DNA of 64,000 nt from Lacrimispora amygdalina (GCF_900205965.1 NZ_OAOF01000002.1:62001-126000); one strand, 5' to 3'; positions 18,335-27,246 are shown, counted from the stretch's first letter. Made by a program: numbers and translations. The notes: generated by a model from the sequence alone, not told the origin.

Positions 18335-18725
18335 TTATTTTCCTTTCGTTTCTATATATTCTTCAAGGCAGATACCTTTATTGAATATTTCAGCAGCGGC
18401 ATCAACACCAACATAGCGATAATGCCATGGTTCATTGGAAACTCCAGTCAAATCTGTCTTTTCTGGCGGATATCGGAGAATGAATCCATATAGATGCGCA
18501 TTTTTCTTAAGCCACCTATAGACATCAGTACCCACAGAATGAATACCGTCAGCATTAATATCAACAGCAAGTCCAAGCTGATGCTCGCTGGTGCCAGGAA
18601 CAGCTACCCAGAGTGTTCATTTACTTCTATATCATTCTCACTTTGTATCGGATTCCATTTATTTACCAAAGTCAGATACCGGTCCTCCTTTTTCGCTTTC
18701 GGGTGTAAGTAACATTTCGGGGCAT
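18335..18725 (-). pseudogene. vanY: vanY D,D-carboxypeptidase remnant with internal deletion
   Basis: Three pieces of one VanY can be read in different frames. They are an N-terminus starting at the ATG at 18725 (MPRNVTYTRKRKR, with AAAGGAG 8 bases upstream), then DRYLTLVNKWNPIQSENDIE, and then the catalytic C-terminus WVAVPGTSEHQLGLAVDINA with NEPWHYRYVG. The membrane segment and the middle, including the substrate Arg region, are missing and frame is lost at least twice. The zinc-binding motifs survive, but no continuous product can be made. It is first in the vanY-vanG-vanXY-vanT operon, the gene order of vanG clusters, though vanW is absent. Confidence 0.85.
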
Positions 18726-18763
18726 ATTAAGTTCTCCTTTGCAAATATTTGTCAAAATAAAAA

Positions 18764-18809
18764 AGCATTCTCACCCTGACACAATCATTGTATCAAGAAT
18801 AAGAATGCT
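18764..18809 (-). terminator. Terminator after vanS
   Basis: AGCATTCT (18764-18771) pairs with AGAATGCT (18802-18809), with a second inner stem ACAAT/ATTGT. A TTTTTT run follows on the minus strand. It separates the vanRS unit from the resistance operon. No clear -35/-10 pair for the vanY-vanG promoter was found in the short gap that follows. Confidence 0.75.
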
Positions 18810-18869
18810 CTTTTTTCGTTTGACCCCACAATTTTCTCAATTTTTCATGTTAAATCTCTTACGATTTTC

Positions 18870-19958
18870 CTACGAAACGGGAAGTTTAACCTCAAACTCA
18901 ATCATCTCATCTTTACTTTTTGCGGTTATTGTTCCATGATGAAACTCAACAATCTCTTTCGCTATGGCAAGTCCCAGTCCTGCTCCCCCACTATTTGAAC
19001 TGCGGGAAGTATCAAGCCGGTAAAACTGTTCAAATATTCGTTCAAGCTTTTCTTTTGAAATTGTTTCCCCGTGGTTTACAAACTTTATTATTGTTTCCGT
19101 ATTGTTCTGAACGACTGAAATTTCAATATCAGTATGATCAAAGCTATAAAAGACAGCATTTCGCAAAAGATTATCTAATACCCTCTGTATTTTATTTGCA
19201 TCGCATTTTACCATAATATCCGCAGCAGCAATGAGTTTGCATTTTAAATTTTTATTAGTCATCATCGGCTTGAACTCAAATGTAAGCTGTTCAAGCAGAC
19301 GGGTCATATTCACTCTGCTATATTGAAGTGATATGTTAGTAAGATTAAATCTTGTTATTTCAAAAAATTCATTTATTAAATCTTCAAGGCGTTCCGCTTT
19401 ATCAAGTGCTATGGATAAATATTTTTCTCTGAGTTCTTCTGAAATCTGACTTTCTTCACGCAACAGTGTCAAATATCCTATAACAGATGTTAATGGCGTT
19501 TTTAAATCATGGGCAAGGTAAACAACGAGGTCGTTTTTCCGTTGTTCCGCATCTTTTGCAGCTCTCGCGTCTCTTAACGCCTTTTCCCGTACCAGATTCA
19601 ATTCGTGTTGGGTGTTAGCCATTGCAGCCGGCAAAACGATTGGTTCTATCGCCGGAGATGCTAATTGTTCGGCTGCAGATACTATTTCATCCAGATAGCG
19701 GAGAGGTTTGGATATGAAGTAATAGGTGATCAGAATCCAGCCAATCAAAGTTAATATTCCCACAAGACCTGTAATGTGAATCCTTATTAACCGCAAAGCT
19801 CTATAAACAAGGTTATTACCATCCCAGTTAAACAAGGAACTAAACCAACTTGCAATAAACACAGACAGCACCAGAAACACAATATAGACAATTACCGCCA
19901 GAAAATATTGAAGAAGCAGTCTGCGGGATAATTTACTGTGGCGCTTATTATTTTGCAT
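18870..19958 (-). CDS. vanS: Sensor histidine kinase VanS
   Basis: Two membrane segments (about residues 15-40 and 62-85 from the MQNNKRHSKLSR start) flank a very short external loop, the plan of VanS in vanG clusters. The H box LAHDLKTPLTSVIGYL, N box VLDNLLRNAVFYS and G box GGAGLGLAIAKEIVEFH are intact. The start at 19958 is preferred by similarity to VanS N-termini; the frame extends 11 codons upstream to a TTG overlapping vanR. It would sense glycopeptide and phosphorylate VanR. It follows vanR directly. Confidence 0.9.
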   Translation of the reverse strand: MQNNKRHSKLSRRLLLQYFLAVIVYIVFLVLSVFIASWFSSLFNWDGNNLVYRALRLIRIHITGLVGILTLIGWILITYYFISKPLRYLDEIVSAAEQLASPAIEPIVLPAAMANTQHELNLVREKALRDARAAKDAEQRKNDLVVYLAHDLKTPLTSVIGYLTLLREESQISEELREKYLSIALDKAERLEDLINEFFEITRFNLTNISLQYSRVNMTRLLEQLTFEFKPMMTNKNLKCKLIAAADIMVKCDANKIQRVLDNLLRNAVFYSFDHTDIEISVVQNNTETIIKFVNHGETISKEKLERIFEQFYRLDTSRSSNSGGAGLGLAIAKEIVEFHHGTITAKSKDEMIEFEVKLPVS

Positions 19959-19971
19959 TATTCGTTCATTA

Positions 19972-20670
19972 TTATTCAATCGTATATCCAACCCCCCATA
20001 CAGTTTTTATAAATCTTGGATTTTTGGCAGGTTCCTGGAGCTTTTCCCTCAATCTTCCGATGTGTGCCATAACGGTATTGTTGTTGTCGAGATATTTTTC
20101 TCCCCAAACGTTCTCAAACAGTTTCTCGGAAGAAACCACTTTTCCCTGATTTTCACACAAAAACCAAAGAACAGAGAACTCTATTGGAGTCAGTGCAATG
20201 TCTTTATCAAACAAAGTACACTTATGTGTTTCTTTATTGATAATCAGCCCTTTTATATCGTATTCGTTTGTCTCTGCAGGCTGCTGCTCCGAAACATTGT
20301 TGTATCGAACATAACGCCTTAATTGTGTTTTTACTCTTGCAACGACCTCTAACGGATTAAAAGGTTTTGTGATATAATCATCCGCACCAATAGTCAGCCC
20401 CATTATTTTATCTGTATCTTCAACCTTTGCAGTCAACATGATAATAGGATAAAAATGTTTTTCACGGATTTTCTGACAAATATGGAATCCGTCAATATCC
20501 GGGAGCATGACATCTAAAATCGCCATATCCAGTTTTGTTGATTCAATACACTTTAAGGCCGCCATACCATTATAATATTTAAAAACCTGATATCCGTCAT
20601 TTTTAAGATACACTTCAATTAAGTCGGCTATTTCTTTTTCGTCATCTACAATCAAAATACTTTCGTTCAT
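19972..20670 (-). CDS. vanR: Response regulator VanR
   Basis: OmpR-family regulator of about 232 residues. The receiver starts ILIVDDEKEIADLIEVYLKN with phosphoacceptor Asp in MAILDVMLPDIDG and Lys in YITKPFNPLEV. The C-terminal winged helix reads LTPIEFSVLWFLCENQGKVV. It activates the van resistance genes after phosphorylation by VanS. The start at 20670 (MNESILIVDDE) fits VanR homologues and has GGTGAG 7 bases upstream; an upstream ATG at 20700 is less likely. A promoter candidate (TTGCAT, 18 bases, TACACT) lies at 20717-20746. Confidence 0.92.
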   Translation of the reverse strand: MNESILIVDDEKEIADLIEVYLKNDGYQVFKYYNGMAALKCIESTKLDMAILDVMLPDIDGFHICQKIREKHFYPIIMLTAKVEDTDKIMGLTIGADDYITKPFNPLEVVARVKTQLRRYVRYNNVSEQQPAETNEYDIKGLIINKETHKCTLFDKDIALTPIEFSVLWFLCENQGKVVSSEKLFENVWGEKYLDNNNTVMAHIGRLREKLQEPAKNPRFIKTVWGVGYTIE

Positions 20671-20716
20671 ATTATAACTCACCCGCCTCCTGGTCACCAC
20701 ACTGGTCTTTTTGATT

Positions 20717-20746
20717 AGTGTATCACATCCGGTCTTTAAAATGCAA
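20717..20746 (-). promoter_or_regulatory. Possible vanRS promoter
   Basis: TTGCAT (20741-20746) and TACACT (20717-20722) on the minus strand are separated by 18 bases, about 47 bases before the vanR start. Both are imperfect matches. Confidence 0.45.
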
Positions 20747-20757
20747 TTTTCCTATAA

Positions 20758-21213
20758 TTAAAGCTCTACTTCTTCTATAGCTTTATCCAAAAATATGGTT
20801 CCGTCCAGATGCTCCAGTTCATGGCAGAAGCATTTAGCCAGTTCATCTTCTCCGGTCACCATGATCTCATTCCCGTTCTCATCGAGTGCCTCGATGGTGA
20901 CTTTCTGCGGGCGGATAATCTTTACAAAGCGGTCGGGGAAGCTGAGACAGCCTTCAATACACTCCTGCTCTCCGCTGCACCCGATGATTCTCGGGTTTAC
21001 CAGCTTTAACAGGCAGTCACAGTAATCAATCACTACCAGTCTCTTACAGATTCCCACCTGATTGGCTGCTATGGCAGCTCCGTTCTCTGTGTGATGCAGG
21101 GTTTCCAGCATATCATCAAGGTTCTGTCTGATTCTGTCATCTATAACCATTACTTCTTTACAGCGTTTCCGAAGAATCTCATCATCATTATACCTTAGTT
21201 TCCTGACAGCCAT
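20758..21213 (-). CDS. def: Peptide deformylase
   Basis: This protein of about 151 residues removes the formyl group from new proteins. The three family motifs are present: GAAIAANQVG (motif 1), IEGCLSFPD (motif 2, metal Cys) and CHELEHLDG (motif 3, HExxH). Motif 3 has Glu where most homologues have Asp (HExDH). Start MAVRKLRYNDDEILRKR at 21213 has GGGGGGAT upstream; the frame is open 21 codons further. It overlaps the 3' end of the XRE regulator gene by 26 bases, so it is probably a regulated second deformylase rather than the fmt-linked copy. Confidence 0.9.
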   Translation of the reverse strand: MAVRKLRYNDDEILRKRCKEVMVIDDRIRQNLDDMLETLHHTENGAAIAANQVGICKRLVVIDYCDCLLKLVNPRIIGCSGEQECIEGCLSFPDRFVKIIRPQKVTIEALDENGNEIMVTGEDELAKCFCHELEHLDGTIFLDKAIEEVEL

Positions 21214-21448
21214 TCTTATCCCCCCTGCTTTTATCAGCTCTTGATTTTCTTTCACTTTCTTCAAATAGAAATACATCCTCTATCGGACGTTCAAATACAC
21301 TGGCAATGTCATAAGCGAGCCATATGGATGGCTCAAACTTCTCTGTCTCAATTGCATTGATTGCCTGTCTGGAGGTTCCTACCAGCTCGCCCAGCTGTTC
21401 CTGAGTGAGTCCCTTTTCCTCCCTCAATTGCCTGATCCGGTTTTTCAT
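21188..21448 (-). CDS. XRE-family transcriptional regulator
   Basis: This 86-residue protein is almost only a helix-turn-helix domain (IRQLREEKGLTQEQLGELVG, TSRQAINAIETEKFEPSIWL) with a charged tail, of the small YozG/Xre type. AAAGGAACAAAT precedes the ATG. Its gene overlaps the peptide deformylase start, so the two are cotranscribed. A strong promoter flanked by an inverted repeat lies just upstream, suggesting autoregulation of the pair. Confidence 0.88.
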   Translation of the reverse strand: MKNRIRQLREEKGLTQEQLGELVGTSRQAINAIETEKFEPSIWLAYDIASVFERPIEDVFLFEESERKSRADKSRGDKNGCQETKV

Positions 21449-21471
21449 ATTTGTTCCTTTCTTCTTGTCAT

Positions 21472-21516
21472 GTTGACCTTACATTGAGTATATGACGTTT
21501 TAATTGTAAAGTCAAC
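21472..21516 (-). promoter_or_regulatory. Promoter and inverted-repeat operator of the XRE-def operon
   Basis: GTTGACCTTACA (21472-21483) faces TGTAAAGTCAAC (21505-21516), an 11-of-12 inverted repeat, and a further ACCTTACAT follows. The repeat flanks a consensus promoter on the minus strand: TTGACT (21510-21515), 17 bases, TATACT (21487-21492). The arrangement suits repression by the encoded XRE protein. Confidence 0.7.
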
Positions 21517-21703
21517 CTTACATCATCCCCGACCGAAGCAGTTAAGTCTGTTTATTGGTAAAAAATCACAATTAAGAACCACAATCGATAATTTTTCCTC
21601 AAATTATATATACAAATCATCAGCTTTGTGGTAAAATTTATGTAAAATCTTTCGACATTTTTCAACATTTTATATTAATTTCAACATTCACGGAGGACAT
21701 ATT

Positions 21704-22747
21704 ATGAAGATGGATAACAATGACAATGTTTATAAAACACTTTCAGAAATCAATCTCTCAGATGTAATGGAAATTAGTCTGCTGCAAAAATTCCTTGATA
21801 ATTTTGCAGACAGTATGAATCTTGCAAGCGTCGCCGTAGACCGGGATGGAAATCCGGTTACAAATCCAAGCTCTTACACAAGAATTTGCGCACAATACAC
21901 GCATTCAACGAAGACTGGAGATAGCCGATGTGCCGCCTCCCATAAAAGTGGCGGTCAGGAAGCAGCCAGACTGGGAAGGCCTTATATCTTTAAATGCCAT
22001 TCAGGCCTCATCGATTTTGCAGCACCCATCATAGTGGAAGGTGAGCTGATCGGTACGATTCTGGGCGGACAGATTTTAAGCAAAAAGCCTAATGAAGAGG
22101 AATTCAGGCGTGTTGCTAGAGAAATCGGAGTCAATGAAGATCAATACATAAATGCGCTTCATGAAGTAAACATTACATCAGAAAAAAATATCCACGCAGC
22201 GGCGGAAGTTCTTTTTATTGTTGCCAACTCGCTTTCCCAGATCGGTTATCAGAAATACAAATTAAAATCTATGAGCAAGGATCTGGTCGATCAATTTTCA
22301 GTGATCGAGTCGACTATGGAAGAACTGGCAGCATCCTCCATACAAGTGGTTGAGAATCAGAATGAACTGAACAAAGAGATCGTAAATGTGAAACAGATAT
22401 CAGAGCAGATCAATGTCATCCTTAATTCCATTAAAAGCATTGCAGATCAGACGAAGCTGTTAGGTCTTAACGCTTCGATTGAAGCGGCGCGGGCCGGTGA
22501 GGCTGGAAAGGGCTTTGCAGTCGTTGCCACTGAGATCCAAAAGCTTTCCCAGAATTCAAAAGATACTGCAACCAAAGTGGTTCAGCTGACCGAAGACATT
22601 CAAAAATCAATTACGAAAACACTGCAGTTTTCCGATTCCACGATGAAAAACACCGAACAGCAGTCATCGGGAATTGAGGAAACCACAGCCAGTATTGAAG
22701 AGGTTTTAGCCTTAACAAATGAATTAAATAAAATGGCAAATACCTGA
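21704..22747 (+). CDS. PocR-domain chemotaxis-type signalling protein
   Basis: Residues 15-180 form a PocR-type ligand-binding domain ([27 protein letters not shown]-like [42 protein letters not shown]). Residues 190-347 form an MCP signalling domain with tip [20 protein letters not shown]. There is no membrane segment, so it is a soluble receptor. PocR domains bind small hydrocarbon derivatives such as 1,3-propanediol, and cysteine pairs may hold a metal. GGAGG stands about 8 bases before the ATG. It is monocistronic with a strong terminator. Confidence 0.88.
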   Translation: MKMDNNDNVYKTLSEINLSDVMEISLLQKFLDNFADSMNLASVAVDRDGNPVTNPSSYTRICAQYTHSTKTGDSRCAASHKSGGQEAARLGRPYIFKCHSGLIDFAAPIIVEGELIGTILGGQILSKKPNEEEFRRVAREIGVNEDQYINALHEVNITSEKNIHAAAEVLFIVANSLSQIGYQKYKLKSMSKDLVDQFSVIESTMEELAASSIQVVENQNELNKEIVNVKQISEQINVILNSIKSIADQTKLLGLNASIEAARAGEAGKGFAVVATEIQKLSQNSKDTATKVVQLTEDIQKSITKTLQFSDSTMKNTEQQSSGIEETTASIEEVLALTNELNKMANT

Positions 22748-22756
22748 TAAAAAAGC

Positions 22757-22798
22757 ACCGGGAAATGATCACCTCCAGACGATCATTTCCCGGTTTTA
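22757..22798. terminator. Bidirectional terminator
   Basis: A perfect 14-bp stem, ACCGGGAAATGATC (22757-22770) with its complement (22781-22794), followed by TTTTAGTT on the plus strand and by TTTTTT on the minus strand. It separates the PocR-MCP gene from the convergent arabinan operon. Confidence 0.9.
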
Positions 22799-22813
22799 GT
22801 TCTATCTCCTATA

Positions 22814-23752
22814 TCAGTCTTCACTCTTGCCTTTTACCGGGCTATAATGAACCCTGACTTTAATATCCTGGTTATAATTTCCAAAAGTGCTTCCAAATAT
22901 GGTCAATCCGCCTGCATTTACGGCATCTTCCTTTACCTGGAATTTTAATCTGATGGGGCTGCGTTTATCCAGTTTTAAATCATCAATGGTAACGGAGGAT
23001 ATTTTTAAACCATCAATAAAGGTTCCATACTGATTGACCACAATCATCTTAAGCAGACCATACTGGTTCCAGTTGGGGAACCACCAGTCAGGAGTAAAAA
23101 TCCCCGGAACATCGCCAAAATCCCCCGGACTGGTCCACATTCCAAGTTCCACATTGTTAATGCTGATGGTAATATCGGAAGGCCAGTCATTGTTAATTCC
23201 AGGTGCCTCACTCCCGATTTCCACAGAAAATGTAATCTGATCGATTTTTTGAAGAGGAGGCAGCAGATTGGGGATTACATATTCAACGTATCCTTTGGTA
23301 AACCAGACAATGTCAGCCTGATACCGGTCCGGGTGGGCAAAATAACGGGGATCATCCACTTCTCCAATAATTGTCCTGCTGCTGGCCAGACCGCATGTGG
23401 GCAGAACCTCATAATCGGAAAAATATCCGACTTTAATATCCGTGGTATAGGTGTTTTTCCCATCGTCACTTTGTTTCGGAGCTATATCCACCAGTAATTT
23501 ATCCACATTCACACGGCATATTTTCTGGTTCCCGTGACCATTGTGTTCTGAAATTACGCAAATAAGGCCGCAGTCCTCCAGTTTCTTAATGTGACTGGTC
23601 AAAGCTCCATTGGTCACTCCCAAACTGGACGCCAGTTCATTCATATTCAGCTCGGTATGCTCAATTAAAAGCTTTATAATCTTAATTCTAAGTTCCGATC
23701 CCAGAGCGATATAAATCTTCAGCCCTTCCTCAACATTTTTAATATGCAGCAT
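22814..23752 (-). CDS. ArsR-type regulator with large C-terminal domain, arabinan operon
   Basis: This protein of about 312 residues begins with an ArsR-type winged helix (KIYIALGSELRIKIIKLLIE, MNELASSLGVTNGALTSHIK). The remaining 220 residues form a beta-rich domain with many aromatic residues (PDWWFPNWNQYG), unlike ordinary ArsR proteins of about 100 residues; it may be a carbohydrate sensor. Start at 23752 has AAAGGATTT 5 bases upstream. It is last in the GH43-importer operon, 119 bases after the secreted GH43 gene, and probably controls the operon in response to arabinan fragments. Confidence 0.8.
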   Translation of the reverse strand: MLHIKNVEEGLKIYIALGSELRIKIIKLLIEHTELNMNELASSLGVTNGALTSHIKKLEDCGLICVISEHNGHGNQKICRVNVDKLLVDIAPKQSDDGKNTYTTDIKVGYFSDYEVLPTCGLASSRTIIGEVDDPRYFAHPDRYQADIVWFTKGYVEYVIPNLLPPLQKIDQITFSVEIGSEAPGINNDWPSDITISINNVELGMWTSPGDFGDVPGIFTPDWWFPNWNQYGLLKMIVVNQYGTFIDGLKISSVTIDDLKLDKRSPIRLKFQVKEDAVNAGGLTIFGSTFGNYNQDIKVRVHYSPVKGKSED

Positions 23753-23871
23753 AACAAATCCTTTCGCGCAGATGCGCAGTATACTATGAAAAACCATCTC
23801 TTTCATCTAATTATCATCATACATGAATTCGTGTTTTCATACAATACTGTTTTTCAATTATACTGTTCAGC

Positions 23872-25494
23872 TTACTTCTTCCTGCTCCCCCATATGCACG
23901 TATTGTTATCTCCAACCGCAGTAAACGTCATCACCTGTTCTGCCGGTGTCTTTTCGTTATACTGCTTAAAGAATACGCCATGATATTCTGTGCCCCCCAT
24001 ATTGATGGTAATATAATCATACCGGTCACCTTTCATTTTTTTCCATATACCGTCCCTGTCACCGATAATACTTCCGTCCGCCAATAATGTAATTGATTGC
24101 GGACTGATCATTTTAGGGGAAGTATCCATACCATGATTGATCAATTCATATGTGCCAGTAATTTCGCCGTCCGGATAATGGCCTGCCTTTTCATTCCGGT
24201 TCTCATATACAGCCGTCACCGGCCAACCCTTTTGATTGAGAAATTGCTGGTGAACCCGGACCTCATGATATTCCGTACCCTGATCAAACCTCTGGTGGTA
24301 AATCAGATAATGCTGCCCATCTTTATCTATTAATGCCGAGTTATGTCCGGCTGCTTTATATCCTGTATTGGTGCCGGAGAGCTTATAATTACCAATCAGC
24401 TTAACGCCATACTGATCATTATTCCTATTACTGTCCGCTGCATTGTTCCCTGCTGCATCCAGATAAGGCCCCGTCACCTCTTTTGACCGGAACATGCGCA
24501 TGTTATAGCCTCCATTGGCAGTCAATGCTCCATATGTCTCATATAAATAATAGTATCCGGCTTCATCATCATAAACAATATACGGTCCTTCCCCTGACTG
24601 ATGGTTTCCGCCTGCCAGGTGAATACCAAAATACCGGTCCACATAATTTCCGCTTATTTTATCAACAGAATCCGTTCCGGGATACTTTGCATCTCCTGTC
24701 TCCCGGTCCATTTCCAGCAGATAGATTCCTCCGGACCAGGAACCATAGACCATATAGAGCCTTTGGCCTTCTGCATCAAAAAATAATGTGGGATCTATGG
24801 CGTTGGGACAATAGTTATGGTTCCACTCTTCCGCCGTAAACCATTTTTGACTTATACCATTTTTCAACCTTCCGGAATCAATCAGTTTTTTTATATGAAT
24901 GGCATCAGTATCCCAACGGGTATTTCTTTGACTGTTTCCATCCGGCTTTCCGTTTTTCGTAAAACCGGAATAGACTACTGTGCCCACATAGGTATAAGGT
25001 CCTTCTATGTCCTGTGATACTGCATAACCAATACAGGAGCGGCGCCATGTGGAAGAGGCACTGTAATAAATCATATATGCCCCTTTTGTTCCGTCTCCGT
25101 TGATATAATAGGGATTCCAGATCACATCCGGCGCCCAAACAGCATATTTTCCACCTGAACAGTCTCCGTCATCATAACCTGCCCAGCGAAATGATTCTGC
25201 CAGATTCTCTTTTATATTTCCAAAAATCCAGTTATCCGTAACATTCTCATAATCCTTGCCAAGAGATTCCCAATCCACCAGATCCTTTGATTTTGCGCCT
25301 GCCAGATGAGAGCCAAAAATATAATATTCTCCGTTTCTGGCCCTGATTATGGACGGATCATGCACAGATACCCGTTTAGGCGGTACATTTGCGCCTCCTG
25401 CTGCAATAGCAATACCGGCTGACAGAAACAGTATCATAACTAATACTGCAGCACCAAATTTAATTGTTTTTATCTTTTTATTTTCATTTCCCAT
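23872..25494 (-). CDS. Secreted GH43 endo-alpha-1,5-L-arabinanase
   Basis: This 540-residue enzyme has an N-terminal signal or anchor segment (FGAAVLVMILFLSAGIAIAA). The five-bladed GH43 propeller follows (about 40-400) with catalytic Asp in VSVHDPSII, pKa-modulating Asp in NAIDPTLFF and acid Glu in SGEGPYIVY. A C-terminal beta domain typical of extracellular arabinanases covers about 420-540. It would cut arabinan outside the cell for the importer encoded upstream. It starts four bases after the permease gene. Confidence 0.88.
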   Translation of the reverse strand: MGNENKKIKTIKFGAAVLVMILFLSAGIAIAAGGANVPPKRVSVHDPSIIRARNGEYYIFGSHLAGAKSKDLVDWESLGKDYENVTDNWIFGNIKENLAESFRWAGYDDGDCSGGKYAVWAPDVIWNPYYINGDGTKGAYMIYYSASSTWRRSCIGYAVSQDIEGPYTYVGTVVYSGFTKNGKPDGNSQRNTRWDTDAIHIKKLIDSGRLKNGISQKWFTAEEWNHNYCPNAIDPTLFFDAEGQRLYMVYGSWSGGIYLLEMDRETGDAKYPGTDSVDKISGNYVDRYFGIHLAGGNHQSGEGPYIVYDDEAGYYYLYETYGALTANGGYNMRMFRSKEVTGPYLDAAGNNAADSNRNNDQYGVKLIGNYKLSGTNTGYKAAGHNSALIDKDGQHYLIYHQRFDQGTEYHEVRVHQQFLNQKGWPVTAVYENRNEKAGHYPDGEITGTYELINHGMDTSPKMISPQSITLLADGSIIGDRDGIWKKMKGDRYDYITINMGGTEYHGVFFKQYNEKTPAEQVMTFTAVGDNNTCIWGSRKK

Positions 25495-25498
25495 TCAC

Positions 25499-26347
25499 TC
25501 ACCCCTTTACCGCACCGGCTGTCATACCTTCAATAAAATAACTCTGGAAGCATAAAAATACTACCAATACCGGAAGAATTGCAAACATGGACCCTGCAAT
25601 CAATAGATCATAGTTATTACCGTAAGGCGTCAGCAGAGTATTCAGACCGATGGGCAGCGTAAATCTTTTCGAATCCCTAAATACCATCATAGGCCACAGC
25701 ATGTTATTCCATGACCCCATAGCACATAAAATCCCCATGGCTGCAAATGCCGGCTTGGTTAATGGCAGCATGATCTTCACACAGATTCCGAACTCAGTGG
25801 CTCCATCGATCCGTCCCGCATCCAGCAGTTCCTTGGGCAGGGAAATCATATACTGGCGGAAGAAAAAGATGGTGGAGGCACTGCATAGACCGGGAAGAAT
25901 GACTCCTGCAGCCGTATCAATCAGTTTTAAATCTATCATCTCCTGATACAGAGGCAGCATCAGGATTTCAAAGGGAACCATCATGGTTGCAATTACCAGA
26001 AAGAACAGTATATTCTTCAGCCTGTAATCATACATGGACAGACCATATGCCACAAAATAGCAGATAATCAGAGTCAGTACTACCGTAAGCAGAGTCAGTA
26101 CCATGCTGTTTTTAAACCACATGAAATACTTTTTTGAATCCGCATTCCAGGAAAAAAGATAGCTATAGTTGCTAAATGACAATGTGGAAAAATCCAGGTT
26201 AATGCTGAGTCCGCGCCGGATTAATTCTCTGCCGGGCCGAAAAGAAGCGAAAGCCCCTGCCACGACCGGAAACAACACCAAAAGACTGAGGAATGCAAAA
26301 ACTGCCGATGACAGTATGGAAAGGAGTTTATTCTTATTATTATTCAT
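25499..26347 (-). CDS. ABC sugar transporter permease (MalG type)
   Basis: This 282-residue protein has six hydrophobic segments and the EAA loop DAGRIDGATEFGICVKIMLP, which contacts the ATPase. It is the second permease of a CUT1-type oligosaccharide importer. No ATP-binding gene is present in the operon, so a shared MsmK-type ATPase elsewhere is inferred. It begins two bases after the other permease gene. Confidence 0.92.
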   Translation of the reverse strand: MNNNKNKLLSILSSAVFAFLSLLVLFPVVAGAFASFRPGRELIRRGLSINLDFSTLSFSNYSYLFSWNADSKKYFMWFKNSMVLTLLTVVLTLIICYFVAYGLSMYDYRLKNILFFLVIATMMVPFEILMLPLYQEMIDLKLIDTAAGVILPGLCSASTIFFFRQYMISLPKELLDAGRIDGATEFGICVKIMLPLTKPAFAAMGILCAMGSWNNMLWPMMVFRDSKRFTLPIGLNTLLTPYGNNYDLLIAGSMFAILPVLVVFLCFQSYFIEGMTAGAVKG

Positions 26348-26349
26348 AA

Positions 26350-27246
26350 TTATTTTTCCTCCTCTTTAAAGGTCCCGTTGAGAATCAGCTGGACCACATT
26401 AATGATAAGAGCCATCGCAAGAAGAGTCAGACCTACAGCCGAGGCATATCCCATCTGATTCTTTTCAATTCCTCTTTTATAAAGATAACCGACAATGGTA
26501 AGTCCAATGTTTTTCGGCGAAGCATTGCCTGCCCACAGCATAAAACTTTCCAGAAACATGGATAATCCTGCATAGACGCTGATGGTCAGTACATAGATTG
26601 TGGTTGGTCTCAGCAGAGGAATGGTAATATAACGGAATTTGTTCCAGGCAGTTGCCCCATCTATGGATGCAGATTCGTACAGGGTGGTATCAATGCTTTT
26701 AAGACCGGATAAGAAATACAGCATATTCACGCCGGTCCACCTCCAGCAGCAAAGGATTAATAGTGCAAACATTGCAGAATTTTTTTCTTTCAGCCAGGGA
26801 ATCGGTGCCTTCCCCAGATAGCTGAGGATAACATTCATCTGGCCCGTTGGAAGTTCCGAAAACATCAGACGGAATAATGTACCAGAAATTACGACTGATG
26901 TTAGGGCAGGCAAGTACAAAGCCCCTTTCCAGAATCCTTTTGCCCTGACCAGATTGCTGTCCATTAAAACAGCATACATCATCGGAAAAGGAATCAGTAA
27001 TACAATTGAAAAGAACATATAAGTAAGGCTGTTTTTAACAGCTGTATGAAACGTAGTGTCTCTAAACAGCTTCCCATAATTTGCTAACCCGATCCATTCA
27101 ATCTGCCCCGGAAGAATATTTTGAAAACTCATTTTAACCGTACTGAACAGAGGATAAATCCAGAATATTGAAAAACTCAATATGAAAGGCAGCACAAATA
27201 TAAAAGGAGCTGCTTTCTGTGAATAGAAGATCCGTTTAAATTTCAT
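26350..27246 (-). CDS. ABC sugar transporter permease (MalF/UgpA type)
   Basis: This 298-residue protein has six hydrophobic segments, with EAA loop YESASIDGATAWNKFRYITI. Its N-terminus (PFIFVLPFILSFSIFWIYPL) is typical of CUT1 permeases. It would import arabino-oligosaccharides bound by the lipoprotein encoded immediately upstream, forming a heterodimer with the MalG-type permease. Confidence 0.92.
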   Translation of the reverse strand: MKFKRIFYSQKAAPFIFVLPFILSFSIFWIYPLFSTVKMSFQNILPGQIEWIGLANYGKLFRDTTFHTAVKNSLTYMFFSIVLLIPFPMMYAVLMDSNLVRAKGFWKGALYLPALTSVVISGTLFRLMFSELPTGQMNVILSYLGKAPIPWLKEKNSAMFALLILCCWRWTGVNMLYFLSGLKSIDTTLYESASIDGATAWNKFRYITIPLLRPTTIYVLTISVYAGLSMFLESFMLWAGNASPKNIGLTIVGYLYKRGIEKNQMGYASAVGLTLLAMALIINVVQLILNGTFKEEEK

